From the NCBI RefSeq assembly GCF_921293095.1, contig NC_060254.1, positions 107,098,917 to 107,162,916 of the forward strand: DNA of 64,000 nt. The letters are read 5' to 3'. Origin of the DNA: Ischnura elegans. Taxonomy: Eukaryota; Arthropoda; Insecta; Odonata; Coenagrionidae. Shown piece by piece: positions 47,507 to 59,110 of the stretch (within the stretch, counting starts at the first letter, position 1; each line of letters opens with the position of its first letter). The notes under the pieces were generated by a model. The model saw nothing but the letters and a program-made list of their open reading frames with translations. It made no database searches and was not told the origin of the DNA. The translations under genes and the position numbers were made by a program.

Positions 47507-47815
47507 TGATGAGGCCAAACACAAAAGAAAAACTACTACATGTAATAGAAAGGGAATGCCAGCAAATAATTTTGTTGCTGATGCGTTATAGCACCAAGGT
47601 AATTGCAAATCCTTCAATTCTATGAGATCTAGCAGTACTGCATTCGTTGCATTATTAATTAAATTATAAGCGTCTACGCGGAACAACATACGATTGCCAA
47701 CCATCAATGATTCAATGGGAAATGGATAGTTAAAAGCGTGAAAGCAAATTAAATTTATTCTTCCATCTCTGATGGTTTGAAACAAATATCTTTCCTTGGA
47801 ATGTGACATCTTACT

Positions 47816-48113
47816 CAGTGGCGCAGCGAGAGGGGGTTTTAGGGCATAAATCCCCCCAGAGCTCAGAGAAAGTTTTAACTTTAATCCATTTCACTTAATT
47901 GGATTACTATTACTTATATAATAAATTAAATATTAATATATATCCCTTAGAAGGCCACAAAACTCACCATTTTGAACCATTTATATGAAATTTTTTAAGG
48001 GAAGGCCCCCGCACCTCCCGTTTACCCTGGCGGGTATTCCACACCCTCAGACACGCCAGTGTTTTGCGCCTTAAACCCCCCCCCCCTAGCCTTATTTCCT
48101 AGCTGCGCCCCTA
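47816..48113. mobile_element. hAT-type MITE, 298 bp
   Basis: Left end CAGTGGCGCAGCGAG, right end TAGCTGCGCCCCTA, flanked by 8-bp direct repeats ATCTTACT (47808-47815) and ATCTCACT (48114-48121) with one transition. A G-run near the left and a 14-base C-run near the right face each other. The CAGTGGCGCAGC termini are typical of non-autonomous hAT elements. No coding capacity. Confidence 0.82.
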
Positions 48114-48121
48114 ATCTCACT

Positions 48122-48740
48122 TATTCCAATTTCAGTATTGTTCTCGGTCTACTGAAGGTGACTCTACAAAAATTCAATCACAATTATAACTCAAAACCCC
48201 ATTTTTTGCAACATAATTCTGCAATGATATATTATATCAATAAATACAAATGAATATTGAATTTATCAAAGACACGACCCGATGATATGAGAAAAAAGCT
48301 TAGATGAATATTTTAAGACTGTAGCCACTAGGGTTATAGCCTCAATGATCTCTCAGAAGTTCTTATTTCTCGTGTAATCATTTAAAAAATAATGTATGAA
48401 TATAATTTATAGTTAATAATTGCATTAAATAAGCCCCATCCAACAAAAGAAAACTTTTCACTGCCAATGGCTACGCATGCAGTATGATAACAAAGAAAAA
48501 CCTGATAAAGGCCTTTTCGGAGTGCTGTGGTGTATGGCAGCGAGCACAGACTGTAAGCAAGCGGTGAGAAAAACACTAAAGCCTTTTGAGGTATGGTACT
48601 AAGGAAGGCTGTGAAAAGAAAGCTGACTAGAGCGAATGAGAAATGAACGGGTGTTAGCATAAGTGAACGGACAGCGGAGTCTACGGAAAACATCATGACG
48701 ACGATGGGACAAATCTACTGGCTAAATAGGCTCTGAGGGA
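48122..48740. other. Intergenic, nothing recognised
   Basis: AT-rich; a 104-codon minus-strand frame (48382-48696) has no domain I recognise. Confidence 0.4.
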
Positions 48741-49410
48741 TAATAGGATAGTTTCCTTCATCAAAGAAACCGAAAGGCATTGATGGCGATTCGTTACCCA
48801 CCATTAGTGTATTCATAATATACAAATTATTTGGTTTTAGAAATACCGGTTTAGACGAATGGCAATGGTCAATTTTTATCCTCATTTGAAATTGGCCAGA
48901 TTGGCGTCCATGCTATGCCAATCCTCGTGACGTCACAGGGGCCTAGTTTCAATACGAGTAGATAGGAGTTTTACATAGTCTGAGATTACCAATGCATGCA
49001 TGAGGGACCGGGCTCAGGGAAACATGTCTTAATAATCAACTATTAAAACTGCCTATGGTCGGAAAGACTCCTTCGTTTGATAAGGTATTAATAATCCTTA
49101 TTTAAGCCAAGCGCTACCAGCTAGCAGGGTACTCTGGTACCTGCTAGCATTCTGCGTCGTATCAGCGCTCAAAGCCTCGCCCCAAAGCCACCTCACATGC
49201 GGCAGCGGGAACCAGAATGACGTCACACGGGCTTTTCCCGGCATTCATTCTTAGCCGTCGCGTTTTCGCGCGCTTGAAAATTTTCACTTACCATTTAATC
49301 GCGAAAAAGAGATATCGTCATTTAAAAATCTAAATGCGTGAAATATGTACTCCGGGAGTAATAATCTTTCGATTTAGGCAATAAAAAAATAATAGAAATC
49401 CACCCTATTG
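48741..49410 (-). mobile_element. Dominant TIR repeat, copy 6 (reverse)
   Basis: 670 bp, TAATAGGATAGTTTCC at the left and GAAATCCACCCTATTG at the right. Internal landmarks are complete, including CGTGACGTCACAGG and paired GCTAGC repeats. No matching flanking repeats. Confidence 0.9.
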
Positions 49411-49612
49411 TAGAAGGGCAAGAGATGAAAAGGAAGACCGAGGAGGTATTGGACGATATTTATGAATGATATGGCATGCAGACATTTTTTTAAATTAAGA
49501 GATGGCTGCTGCCAACTAATCCAGAGGGTTTTTAAAAAAGGCTGCAGAAGCAGCAGCTCTTGCGGGTAGACAAAATGTTGGATTTACATAGTAAGAGAGG
49601 GGGGGGGGCAAT

Positions 49613-50014
49613 GTGACGGTGCGATTGTGTTCTCCTGTGTCTCAGTGGCCAGCCCTCCGCTTGGGATGGTGCAAGGGTGGGTTTGTGGGGCGGAGCGCCA
49701 TCAAGGATGCGAGTCGCGTTCGCCGACGCGTTGTGTCAGCGCGCCGATGGCCGACCCAAAGGACGATCCCTTACACAATCGGAATTCCACGAAAACTCAC
49801 CTCACGTCTCCGTGAAAAAATAAATATCCCCCAAAAGCGAAGATTCTCACCCGAAGTTGGTGTGCTCAGGAGATTCGCGTGCCCGACACTGCCAACCACC
49901 CCGCCATTAGCAGGTGACGGAGACTCTCTACGCCACTCTCTATCTTTGAATCAAGCAAGAAGGGCGTCTCATTTCACCCTAGACGATTTCCTCACTTGCC
50001 TTTCAATCGATTAA
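49613..50014 (+). other. Unrecognised 133-codon frame in GC-rich DNA
   Basis: A basic, Arg-rich frame in a GC-rich block that starts after a G-run. No ATG context, signal or domain supports a gene. It directly precedes a LINE C-terminus in another frame and may be part of the same old insertion or a chance frame. Confidence 0.2.
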
Positions 50015-50018
50015 CAGC

Positions 50019-50219
50019 ATGATAAAATGCATCTTTGATATACCTAGGCCGACGACTGAAATTTATCGACAGTCACACAAATACTTAGGGCCTAAATTAT
50101 TTAGTATGTTGCCAAGAAATGTGGCAAACTTGGAAAAAAGATGGGGATTTACATCCGCTGTCAAAAAATGGCTTATGAGGTATGAGGAAGTAGAGTTTCT
50201 GTTAAAAAAAGTGACATAA
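50019..50219 (+). pseudogene. LINE C-terminal fragment
   Basis: HKYLGPKLFSMLPRNVANLE followed by VKKWL matches the conserved terminal block of Jockey/CR1-like LINE proteins (xxxxGPKLWNxLP...FKxxLKxxL). It ends with a TAA at 50217 and an AATAAAAGG stretch follows. Only this last piece of the element is recognisable. Confidence 0.55.
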
Positions 50220-51410
50220 AAACGTTTTCAATAAAAGGTATATTGTATGTATGTAATTATGCGTACATGCAAGTAAGTTTCTTATCCTTGTGTACATTTT
50301 TGAAATATCACAAGTGAATGCAATCGGTAAAATAAAATATCACTGATTGCAAAGAAATAAATTTACTTTTCATGTATGTTTGCACCAGACCCGTACAAAA
50401 AGTGTAAGATGGTAGCCCCAAAACTATTCAATAAGGGGTACTTATATTTTCCACAATTATTTAAATGTTTTCTAATGTAATATATTTGAATATAAATGGG
50501 TTAAAGTTATGTCATTATTATGTTATATTTCTCTGTATTTGCCTTATTCAGAAGTCAAATAGCCTACACAATATTTTATTTTTATTGACTGTCAACGACG
50601 CTGTATCCCAGAATTTGAAGCCATGAAATTTAAAACGGCACAAGTTTACTAAGCAGGAGTTTGGAATGAATAGTTTGAATGTATATCTTTTGAGCTACTT
50701 TTGCTGTTAATTCGACTTTTTTTACAAATGTGTATCGAATGAGGCAAAATATCGATGCCCAGGGAAAAGTCATCGTAATACCTTCGGTAGCGTTTAAGAT
50801 ATGCATGAAAATTGGATTTTTCAAAACTTCAACTAAACTGACATTTCTCATTTTAGAGAACACGGTTGCAATTAGGTTTCAAATTGAAATAAGTCCCTGT
50901 AGTATCTACCCTAAAATTACTTGAAAGTACTTCAACTACCATTCTGAATACCAAAGAAAATTCTTGATTTTAAGTCCTAAAACTGACCCATGAGTTTTAG
51001 AGGATGCCGCGTATGAGTAGGAACGAAGCGATTTGTGAGCTTGGTTTGAATAGTCCTTTTCTAAAGTCCTTTCAAGACGATATTGAATTACTAAATGCCA
51101 ATTTCACATTTAGATTTCCGATACAGAAAATACCAAAGCATCTGAACATTATACTTCGCTCTTATTTTCAATGTATTCTACACCTTTTCTTCTTGTCAAC
51201 TTCAAAGAAGTTAAATTGAAATCTGTATTTAGGGCTATGCAAAAAAAATTTTCGTAAATTTTCTAAATTTTCGATTGTTGGAAGAAAATTGAATTGTATT
51301 CCCTTTCCAAATAATATCGTGACCGACGATGGCAAACGACGTGGTCCAGCAGAGCGGGAGGCTGTGCCGAGAAATTTATTTTGGAGATGGAAGACAATTT
51401 ACACACATGG
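50220..51410. other. Intergenic, nothing recognised
   Basis: AT-rich, with short frames (50630-50924, 51004-51219) that have no domains. Confidence 0.45.
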
Positions 51411-51437
51411 AGTAGATCCGAAAACGATGTCTGGAGA

Positions 51438-52095
51438 CAATAGGGTAGTTTTCTTCATCAAAGAAAACGAAAGGCATTGATTGCGATCCGTTACCCACCA
51501 TTAGTGTATTCATAATATAAAAATTATTTGGTTTTAGAAATCCCAGTTTAGATGAATGGCAATGGTCAATTTTAACCTCATTTTAAAAAGGCCAAATTGG
51601 CGCCCATGCGATTCCACTCCACGTGACGTCACAGGGACCTAGTTTCTATACGAGTACATAGAAGTTTTACATCGTCTGAGAATACTAATGCATGCATCAG
51701 GCACAGAGCTTGGGTAAACATGTCTTAATAATCACCTATTAAAACTGGCAAGGTCGGAAAGTTTCCTTCGTTTGATAGGGTATTATTAATCCTTATTTAT
51801 GCCAAGCGCTACCTGCTAGCAGGGTACTCTGCTACCTGCTAGCAAGCTGCATCGTAGCGGCGTTCATACCCTCACAACCAGTTGATCTCAAACAGCATCC
51901 GCCAGACGTCACACGGGCTTTTCCCATCATTCATACTTGGCCGTCGCGTTTTCGCGCGCTTGAAATTTTTCACTTTTCATTTAATCGCTAAAAATAGATA
52001 TCATCATTTAAAAATCTAAAAGCGTGAAATACGTACTCCAGGACTAATAATCTTTCGATTTAGGCAATAAAAAATAATAGGAAAATACCCTATTT
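51438..52095 (-). mobile_element. Dominant TIR repeat, copy 7 (reverse), bracketed by 31-bp repeats
   Basis: 658 bp from CAATAGGGTAGTTTTC to GGAAAATACCCTATTT. The left edge overlaps, and the right edge is followed 10 bp later by, a 31-bp direct repeat beginning AGTAGATCCGAAAAC and ending GTCTGGAGACAAT (51411-51441 and 52106-52136, one mismatch). A target duplication that long is unusual. The CRE site (CACGTGACGTCACAGG) is intact. The segment around 51870-51905 differs from other copies (GATCTCAAACAGCATCYGCC) and is shared with copy 8, so copies 7 and 8 form a subfamily. Confidence 0.88.
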
Positions 52096-52136
52096 TCACG
52101 GATAGAGTAGATCCGAAAACAATGTCTGGAGACAAT

Positions 52137-52960
52137 TCCTAAAAGCATAAAAGCTTCCTCTGCTCGACATTTCATCGTCTCTCTTAACATTTCCACTCTG
52201 CATGCATCGATTATTTCATGGAGAGAAAGAACGACTTTTTGCTTAGCTTAATCTCGAAAACAGAAAATATACCTCATTGTAATATTTTTATTCAGTGATT
52301 CATGATAGAAAAATTGATAAACTAAGGATATTTTAATTCACATTATGCTGCACACGCACATGTAATTTACAATGTAGTGGGCAAGATCTACTTGTAAAAG
52401 ACGGGAATACAGTAGCCCGAATAACATTATACCAATTAATTGCCATCAATTTCGTTATTATAATAAATCATTGAGAAAAACGTACCTATTGCCGAACGTT
52501 AGAAACAGTTTGGCGTCTGAGAGATTGGCAGCAGCAATATCCATTTACGTAACAATGGGTTTGATAAGACCTGGTTAACTCCTAAGCAACGACTTTAATT
52601 ACGGCCTATAGCTATCACGTAAGAAGAAAACCGTCGTCTTAAAAAAGGGAATTTCAGTTACTCGGAGATATAGGCGAAGTTTTCACACAAAACACTCGTT
52701 TAAAAATTATGAATCACTAAGTTGTTCTCTGCACTCCTAGCAAAATGACAATTCCTTTCAAATGAATCTTCATGGACTGCCTTCGTAACATTTATTTGAC
52801 TTCTTCACCACATGATACCTTAATTTAGGTTAATGCTTTTATTTTAGGCAAAAATTCAATACCAACAATAAGTCAGAAAATTAAAAATAGCACTAAACCT
52901 TACATCGGTATTTACAAACCGTTACTATTTTTCATTATAAACCATTTGAAGACAAAATTA
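52137..52960. other. Intergenic, nothing recognised
   Basis: AT-rich spacer between repeat copies 7 and 8. Confidence 0.5.
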
Positions 52961-53641
52961 CAATAGGGTAGTTTCCTATTATTTTTTATTGCCTAAGTCG
53001 AAAGATTATTACTCATGGAGTACATATTTCACGCTTTTAGATTTTTAAATGACGATATCTATTTTTCGCGATTAAATGAAAACAGAAAATTTTCAAGCGC
53101 GCGAAAACGCGACGGCTAAGTATGAATGCTGGGAAAAGCCCGTGTGACGTCTGGCAGATGCTGTTTGAGACCAACTGGGTGCGAGGCTATGAACGCCGCT
53201 ACGATGCAGGCTGCTTGCTGCCGAGCATGGCGGTAGCGTGAGGTATCCTGCTAGCAGGTAGCGTTTGGCATAAATAAGGATTATTAATACCTTATCAAAC
53301 TGAGGAAACTTTCCCACCATAGGAAATTTTAATAGGTTATTATTAAGGTATTAAAAAATGTTTCCCTGAGCTCTGTTCCAAATGCATGCATTGGTAATCT
53401 GAGACGATGTGTAAACTACTGACTACTCGTATAGAATCAAGGTCCCTGTGACGTCACGTGGAGTGGCATCGCATGGGCGCCAATCTGGCCTTTTTAAAAT
53501 GAGGTTAAATTGACCATTACTATATGTCTAAACTGGGATTTCATAAACCAAATAATTTGTATATTATGAATACACTAATGGTGGGTAACGAATCGCAATG
53601 AATGCCTTTCGTTTTCTTTGATGAAGGAAACTACCATATAG
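52961..53641 (+). mobile_element. Dominant TIR repeat, copy 8
   Basis: 681 bp from CAATAGGGTAGTTTCC to GGAAACTACCATATAG. It has the GGCAGATGCTGTTTGAGACC variant shared (in reverse) with copy 7, and an AAGGTATTAAAAAATG insertion-like change near 53345. TGACGTCACGTGG is present. Confidence 0.9.
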
Positions 53642-56600
53642 CAAGAATAGGCGAAAAAAACAGTGCCTTATGCTTTATGGTCCAAAATGAGCAGGTTAAA
53701 AACTGATGAAACGCTGCTTAAAAATGCTGAATAGGAATCACTTATAATTATTTGCATAGAGGGTAATAAAGAAAGACTTTGCTGTTTCACAAAATAAAAT
53801 ATATATTTGCGACCGGTTTCGATACGGCGTACCATCAGCTGGCAAAGCAATTTTGTGGAACAGGAACGTCTTATTTTCTAATCCCTTGTGCATCATGAAT
53901 GAGTTCCATCATGTCACGCCACCCAACATCGCACATATGATAAGGTCTGGAATCATAAGATGGGAGTAGGTAGCGAGTAGATTGAAATCATAAATTGTCA
54001 ACGCCAATGCTCTGAGTATATTTCTCAACTTCCGATTCCCTAGTACAAATAAAACCGTAAGCTGTAATAAGCAACATATCTGGCAATGACTGCATAAGGG
54101 AGATCCACCATTTAAAAGTTTACGACTCGTCAACTTTGCTGCCGAGTAAATTCAGCAAGACTTCAGACACATGTTTTCCCTCGTTTAATTCCTAATAAAC
54201 AGCAATCATAGATCAGAAGCTTAAAAACCGCAACTGCATTATCACAGAGAACATATTAAACGTAAAATTCAAAACGGAAAGTAATTTTGAACTTCTTATA
54301 AGGTCTATGGCTAGCCGTCAACCCTTACCTCATCATTCCTCTGCATTTCTCCACACAGATAAATTGCAGCCTTCATACAAAAATGAACCATGCATATTTT
54401 CTGCTAGCATCCTCATCTGTTAACAGTCTTGATATTGGCTTGACGAAACTCTCCTCTCAACCCTCGGGTCTGCCACATCGCTTCATTCAAGCCTTATCCC
54501 CGCAACAAGCCACGAGACTCAGGGTCGCCAACAGCACCAAAGCAGGAGAGTAACTAACTGGAGAGGCTGAGAATGATTTCAGTAAAACATTCAGTTTGCC
54601 TAATTAAAGACTTGGAACGTAGGCCTTCGCAGCAATATTCATTAACGTCGACGGCTTTCGGGAGGAGCCGCGTATTGCGCTTTTTTCACGCTAATTAATT
54701 AAAGACTGATTCATCCACTTTATTTTCCCAAACAATGGACATTTTACGTTGACTACCGTTACGCGGCTAGCTGCGTTTCTGAGCTATGGTTTCGAAGTGC
54801 CGGAAGATTGGCTTCGGATTGGTCGGAGAGCAGCGCATGCGCATTCATTCGCAAAATTGCGTCCAAGTGATCGTTTTTATTGAGCAGCCAATGACTGTTG
54901 GACGCTTGCGGATCTCGACAGATGATCCAGAGCTGAAGATACGGGGAAAGAAATGAAGGGCAATTGAAGAATTGACTGAAAACAACGTTGGTGGTGAACT
55001 GGAGGAAGGTGACAGTAAATAAATAAATTAATGCGCTAATTACGAAAAACATTCCTCATCAAGCATGACAATGATTTCTAGGGGAGAAATTGGGTAGAAT
55101 ACCTGCTTAGATTCATACAGCTTTGCCACTGCTACCCAGGTGTGCTTGATTTCGACTCTGGAGGAAGAACAAGAGAAAGAATTGGAAAATAAAAAAGGCG
55201 TGACCCTAGGTCAGCGGTTGGTGTATTTTACAACAATCATCCGTGGTGGGAGGGAGGGCATGATTCTCCAGCCAACTCCTGGAGAGAGCAGCTTTCTTTT
55301 ACACTACCACTTCCATCTTCAACGATTTATTCCATGGCGAGCAGCAATGATGTTAAATATGTAAGTAACAAACTAAATAAGTTCTATTCGCAGATTCACA
55401 ATAATAAATATTGGAGTTAACCTACTTTATTTTGCGGCGGTCTCTTAGTCCTCCAAAAGTCTTTATTCCATTTAAAAGCTTATTGTAAAAATGACCTCTA
55501 TAATATTTTCCCAAAATATGCATCCTAAATCATTGAAGTCAAGATGAAGGGAGACGAGCGAAATACAGTTTCTCGTGTATTTATTACACCGACTGGTTAC
55601 TTAGGAGACACGCAATTTAGTATTCCGACCGTTTATCACACAAAATTATCAGAGGCAATTCCGATAAAATCAAGGAGTTAGTGTGAGATTTTATCATCAT
55701 TCCAATTAAACTCAATTATTTTCTATTATAACGAATCCATCCATGATTAACTTCTTCTATCTACGCTACGCGCAAAGTGGTGGAATAATGTAATTATTTT
55801 GAAATTCAAATCAAAGATTTTCAATCCTTTAGCGGGCGCGTTGAATTTTGTTACGCGGTTGGGCGCGCGTGCCTCACAGACCAGCTTGCACCCACTTCCG
55901 AGGCGGTGGCGTCCGTGCTTGCGGCGTTGTCCAAACCAATTTTCCCTAGGGTGCCGATTATAAATAAATGTTTGAAAATAGATGAAAAAGAATTGATGAC
56001 CTCAACAAAAAGATTCAAACAAGGTGCACAAATCCTAATACGTGCGTTCACTCCGTAGCAATAAAAAATTCTCTCGTCTTTTCGGGGAATTGCATTGTTA
56101 TCCATTGGGATTGCACCCAGAGGAGGAGAATTTTTGAGTAAATACAACTCATGGCAATAGAGACCAATTAATAATTCCAAAGTCATTTAATGATGCACAG
56201 TTTAATGACGTGAAAACGTATCACCCCAGGCCAATTATCCCAAATGAATGAAGATTTTTAAAACCATCTACACACTCAACAAAACTTCAGCTCCTTTTTA
56301 AAGGCACGTATATGGCGGTGAATAATTCAAAAATCTACGTGCTATTAGCTGGAAAGATTGGAAACATATATTGGTGTGGGCTGGAGGAATTGGATGGTCA
56401 GAATCAAAACGGGTAGAAATCGCAGTTACTCTCTTGCGGAGGATGAATAGTTCGCACAGGTATGCGGGAGTCTGGTTTTGGAATATGGAGAACAGAAAAG
56501 ATCCCAGGATATAATTCTTTCAGCAATGGAGAGGCAACCAATTCAGACCAATGCAGAATTTGGATAATCCTTCATCTCGGTGTAAATAAAAAATAAACCT

Positions 56601-56791
56601 TACGCAGGAGTTAATTCGCCGTTGCAAACACTTTCCTAGAATACTAAGCAAGTCACTATTAACTAATATACAGTAATAAATAATTGGGAAGATAACTCAT
56701 GTAACAAGCATAATTCTAGTGGAAAAAGGAAGATTTTTATGCAGTTTTAATAAATAAAACCTTATTCCCTTTGTTACACACTTCAGGCACA
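53642..56791. other. Intergenic; possible Penelope-type tail at about 53790-53850
   Basis: On the minus strand CCAGCTGATGGTACGCCGTATCGAAACCGGTCGC (53844 down to 53811) resembles the 3' tails that follow many Penelope-like and other retroelements (xxxGAAACCGGTCGC). No coding part adjoins it. 54740-54960 is a moderately GC-rich patch, and the 111-codon minus frame at 55851-56186 is unrecognised. I see nothing else. Confidence 0.35.
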
Positions 56792-57405
56792 TTAGTACTG
56801 ATTCCATGATAGATTGCAGGTTAGTGTGAGTCCAAGATATCTTACAATCTTGGTAACCGGCACAGTGGTGGAGGTGGCACTTAAATTTGGGAGGCTGTCG
56901 TAAGCAATTTTATTTAGGAATCTTTGATTACCGAAAATTATTGCTTGCGTTTTATTGGGATTTAAATGGAGACAGTTTAATTCAGCCCAAGTGCAGAGTG
57001 AGCGAATCTCAGAGTTATTCAAGTTGAGATTGCATAGAAGCTCTTCGACAATGCAATGAGCATATATTTGTAAGTCGCCTGCGTAAAGCATGTATTTACA
57101 GCGATTGGTGCTCTTATGTTAGTCATACCGAGAGTATATAGAGTGAACAAGAGGGATCCGTGGACAAAGCCTTGAGGGACACCGCATGAGACCGGGAGCC
57201 AAGAAGATATGCCACTACACTGGCCCATGACTAACTGAATTCCGGCGGAAAAGTATGAATGGAACCAGTTCAAGGCGGAAATAGAGATAATAAGGGATTT
57301 CAGTTCGCGTAAGAGCAGAAAATGGTCGACTCGATCGAAAGCCTTGCTAAAGTCAAATAAAACCATGAGAGTGATCAGTTTTTGTGTGCTCAGTTTGACG
57401 TGCAC
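56792..57405 (-). pseudogene. LINE reverse transcriptase core, frameshifted
   Basis: Minus strand. Motif A is VLFDFSKAFDRVDH (intact Asp) near 57360. SCGVPQGFVHGSLLFTLYT near 57180 corresponds to SGVPQGSVLGPLLF with changes. A frameshift follows at about 57090, then LYAGDLQIYAHC, where the catalytic YADD is changed to YAGD. HLNPNKTQAIIFGN and VRYLGLTL are the next blocks before the frame is lost. The layout is that of Jockey/CR1-group RT without endonuclease or C-terminus. One catalytic residue and the frame are lost, so it is inactive. Confidence 0.82.
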
Positions 57406-58389
57406 TGAGTATCAGCACAGGGGTTATCACTTTATCCTGGTCACAAAAAATGAGACAAAGAAAATCTTTACTACGTCCTCCAGAAGATGACTGCTTTCAG
57501 GCTCGCAGCGTGACGGTGAATTGGAAGCCATTAAATATCCCAGATTGAAAAAGCAAAGACCTGTAACTGAAGACCATCAACCAAAAAGTTCTGCCAAATA
57601 GCTAGCAAGTGTTAGCTACAAGAATGTGAATAAGTGAGGGATATCAGGTAGGAAACTATTATTGACATGAAACTTTTTGGAGGAAAGTCTCCATTAAAGC
57701 GATTGACAGTTCTCGGTAAATTATAATTCAAATCTAATAAATATATGTTATTCAATATTTTCTTTCGTTGATTCGCGAGAATTCTACGCAGTGTGCTAAG
57801 TTGCCGCTGCGCTGATGCGACAAAAGCCGATTTCTCCATGATACTCGCACATTTCTCTAAATTATTCCGAAAGGTAGACACTCCCGGAGTAGTGCATGAT
57901 TTCCAGATCAGTCGACACTCTGCTCATTCGTCCGGGATAACCACGCACTTTGGTACTTTCCGCTCTTTCTGCCGATGCGACGCACTAAGGTCCGGAAAAC
58001 ATGGATTGAAATTACTTTGAAAATTGCACCCTATTTTTTTGAGGTGCCATCAAAATTTTCAAGCTTTGCAATGCGTGGAATCCCAATTAAAATAAAATAA
58101 AAAATTAAAGTCGACCTTCTTTTTATCTGAATTACCTTGATCTTTCCGAACGACCAGAAGCAACCTGATTATTGTAATTGTTTAAAGTTACATCTCAGCG
58201 TTTTTTGCTTAGTCAAAATTATTAATTTAACCCAATGACGATGGACGAGCCGCCCGTTGAAGCATTGGCAATACACGACGAATCAACCCGGTCGAATCCC
58301 AAGGGGGCATCACGCAAATAAGTCGCCGGCAAAGTATTACTTCATAAACGATTTTAATTTTTCCTGGGGAATACAACATAAAGGTATAA
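57406..58389. other. Intergenic; unrecognised minus frame at 57612-57881
   Basis: The 89-codon minus-strand frame has a basic, helical-looking start but no family I know. It might be the N-terminal part of the LINE at 56792 or unrelated. AACCCGGTCGAATCCC at 58287-58302 looks like a weak B-box. Confidence 0.35.
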
Positions 58390-59110
58390 CAACATATAAG
58401 TAGATTCAACATACAACAAAAGTGTTGCCCGGATGAGCCGCCTGAAAAACCCCTGTCCAAAGCCTTAATCCCATATGTGTCAACCATATCTGGTAAGATC
58501 CACCGCATTCTACGACGGTATAATATCAAAACTGTCCATCTGCCACCACCTAAATTAAGGCACCGCTTGGTGAGGGTGAAAGATCCGATTGGGTTGAAGA
58601 CACCAGGGGTTTATAGAATACCTTGTGAATGTGGTAAAATGTATGTGGGGGAGACAGGCCGAACGATTGAGACGAGGCTGAAAGAACACCGGAGATTTTT
58701 CAGATTAGCGCAACCAGAAAAGTCGGCCGTGGCGGAACACAGCATTAATGAAGACTATGCTATTAAATGGGACGACACCAAAATCCTTTGCCATGCTCAA
58801 CGTTACTGGGACCGCGTAGTTAAGGAAGCAATAGAGATCCGCCTCAATCCCAAAAATTTCAATCGGGACACCGGCTATCATCTAGCAATACATGGAGACC
58901 TCTAATCAGCTGTATGAAAAACATAAGGGTTAAACGTGAAGAATTTCAAAAGACCTACAGCCAATCGGACGACACCTGAGCCGTATTGTTGTCCTCGGTA
59001 AACGGCCGATCCATTTCAGTGTGAAATTGAACTTCGATAAAGTAACACAGCCTTGAGGATGGAAGACAAGTCGTCTTCCGAAACGTCGGCTTATATAAAA
59101 GTATTAACCT
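58390..59110 (+). pseudogene. Penelope-like element: GIY-YIG endonuclease end and 3' tail
   Basis: The open frame from about 58390 to the stop at 58903 contains ALIPYVSTISGKIHRILRRY, the linker after the RT domain of Penelope-like elements. The GIY-YIG nuclease follows: GVYRIPCECGKMYVGETGR (GVY...YVG, Arg in GETGR), then ETRLKEH and a late Glu in EAIEIRLNPKNFNRDTGY. The catalytic features (both GIY and YIG parts, the Arg, the Glu and the Asn-containing NRDxGY) are present. A CxCG metal-binding pair sits between. The RT domain is missing on the 5' side and a stop lies at 58387, so the copy is truncated. The tail at 59052-59090 has TTGAGGATGGAAGAC..GTCTTCCGAAACGTC: a 7-bp hairpin set between motifs resembling a hammerhead ribozyme core, reported in Penelope-like elements. 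Confidence 0.85.
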
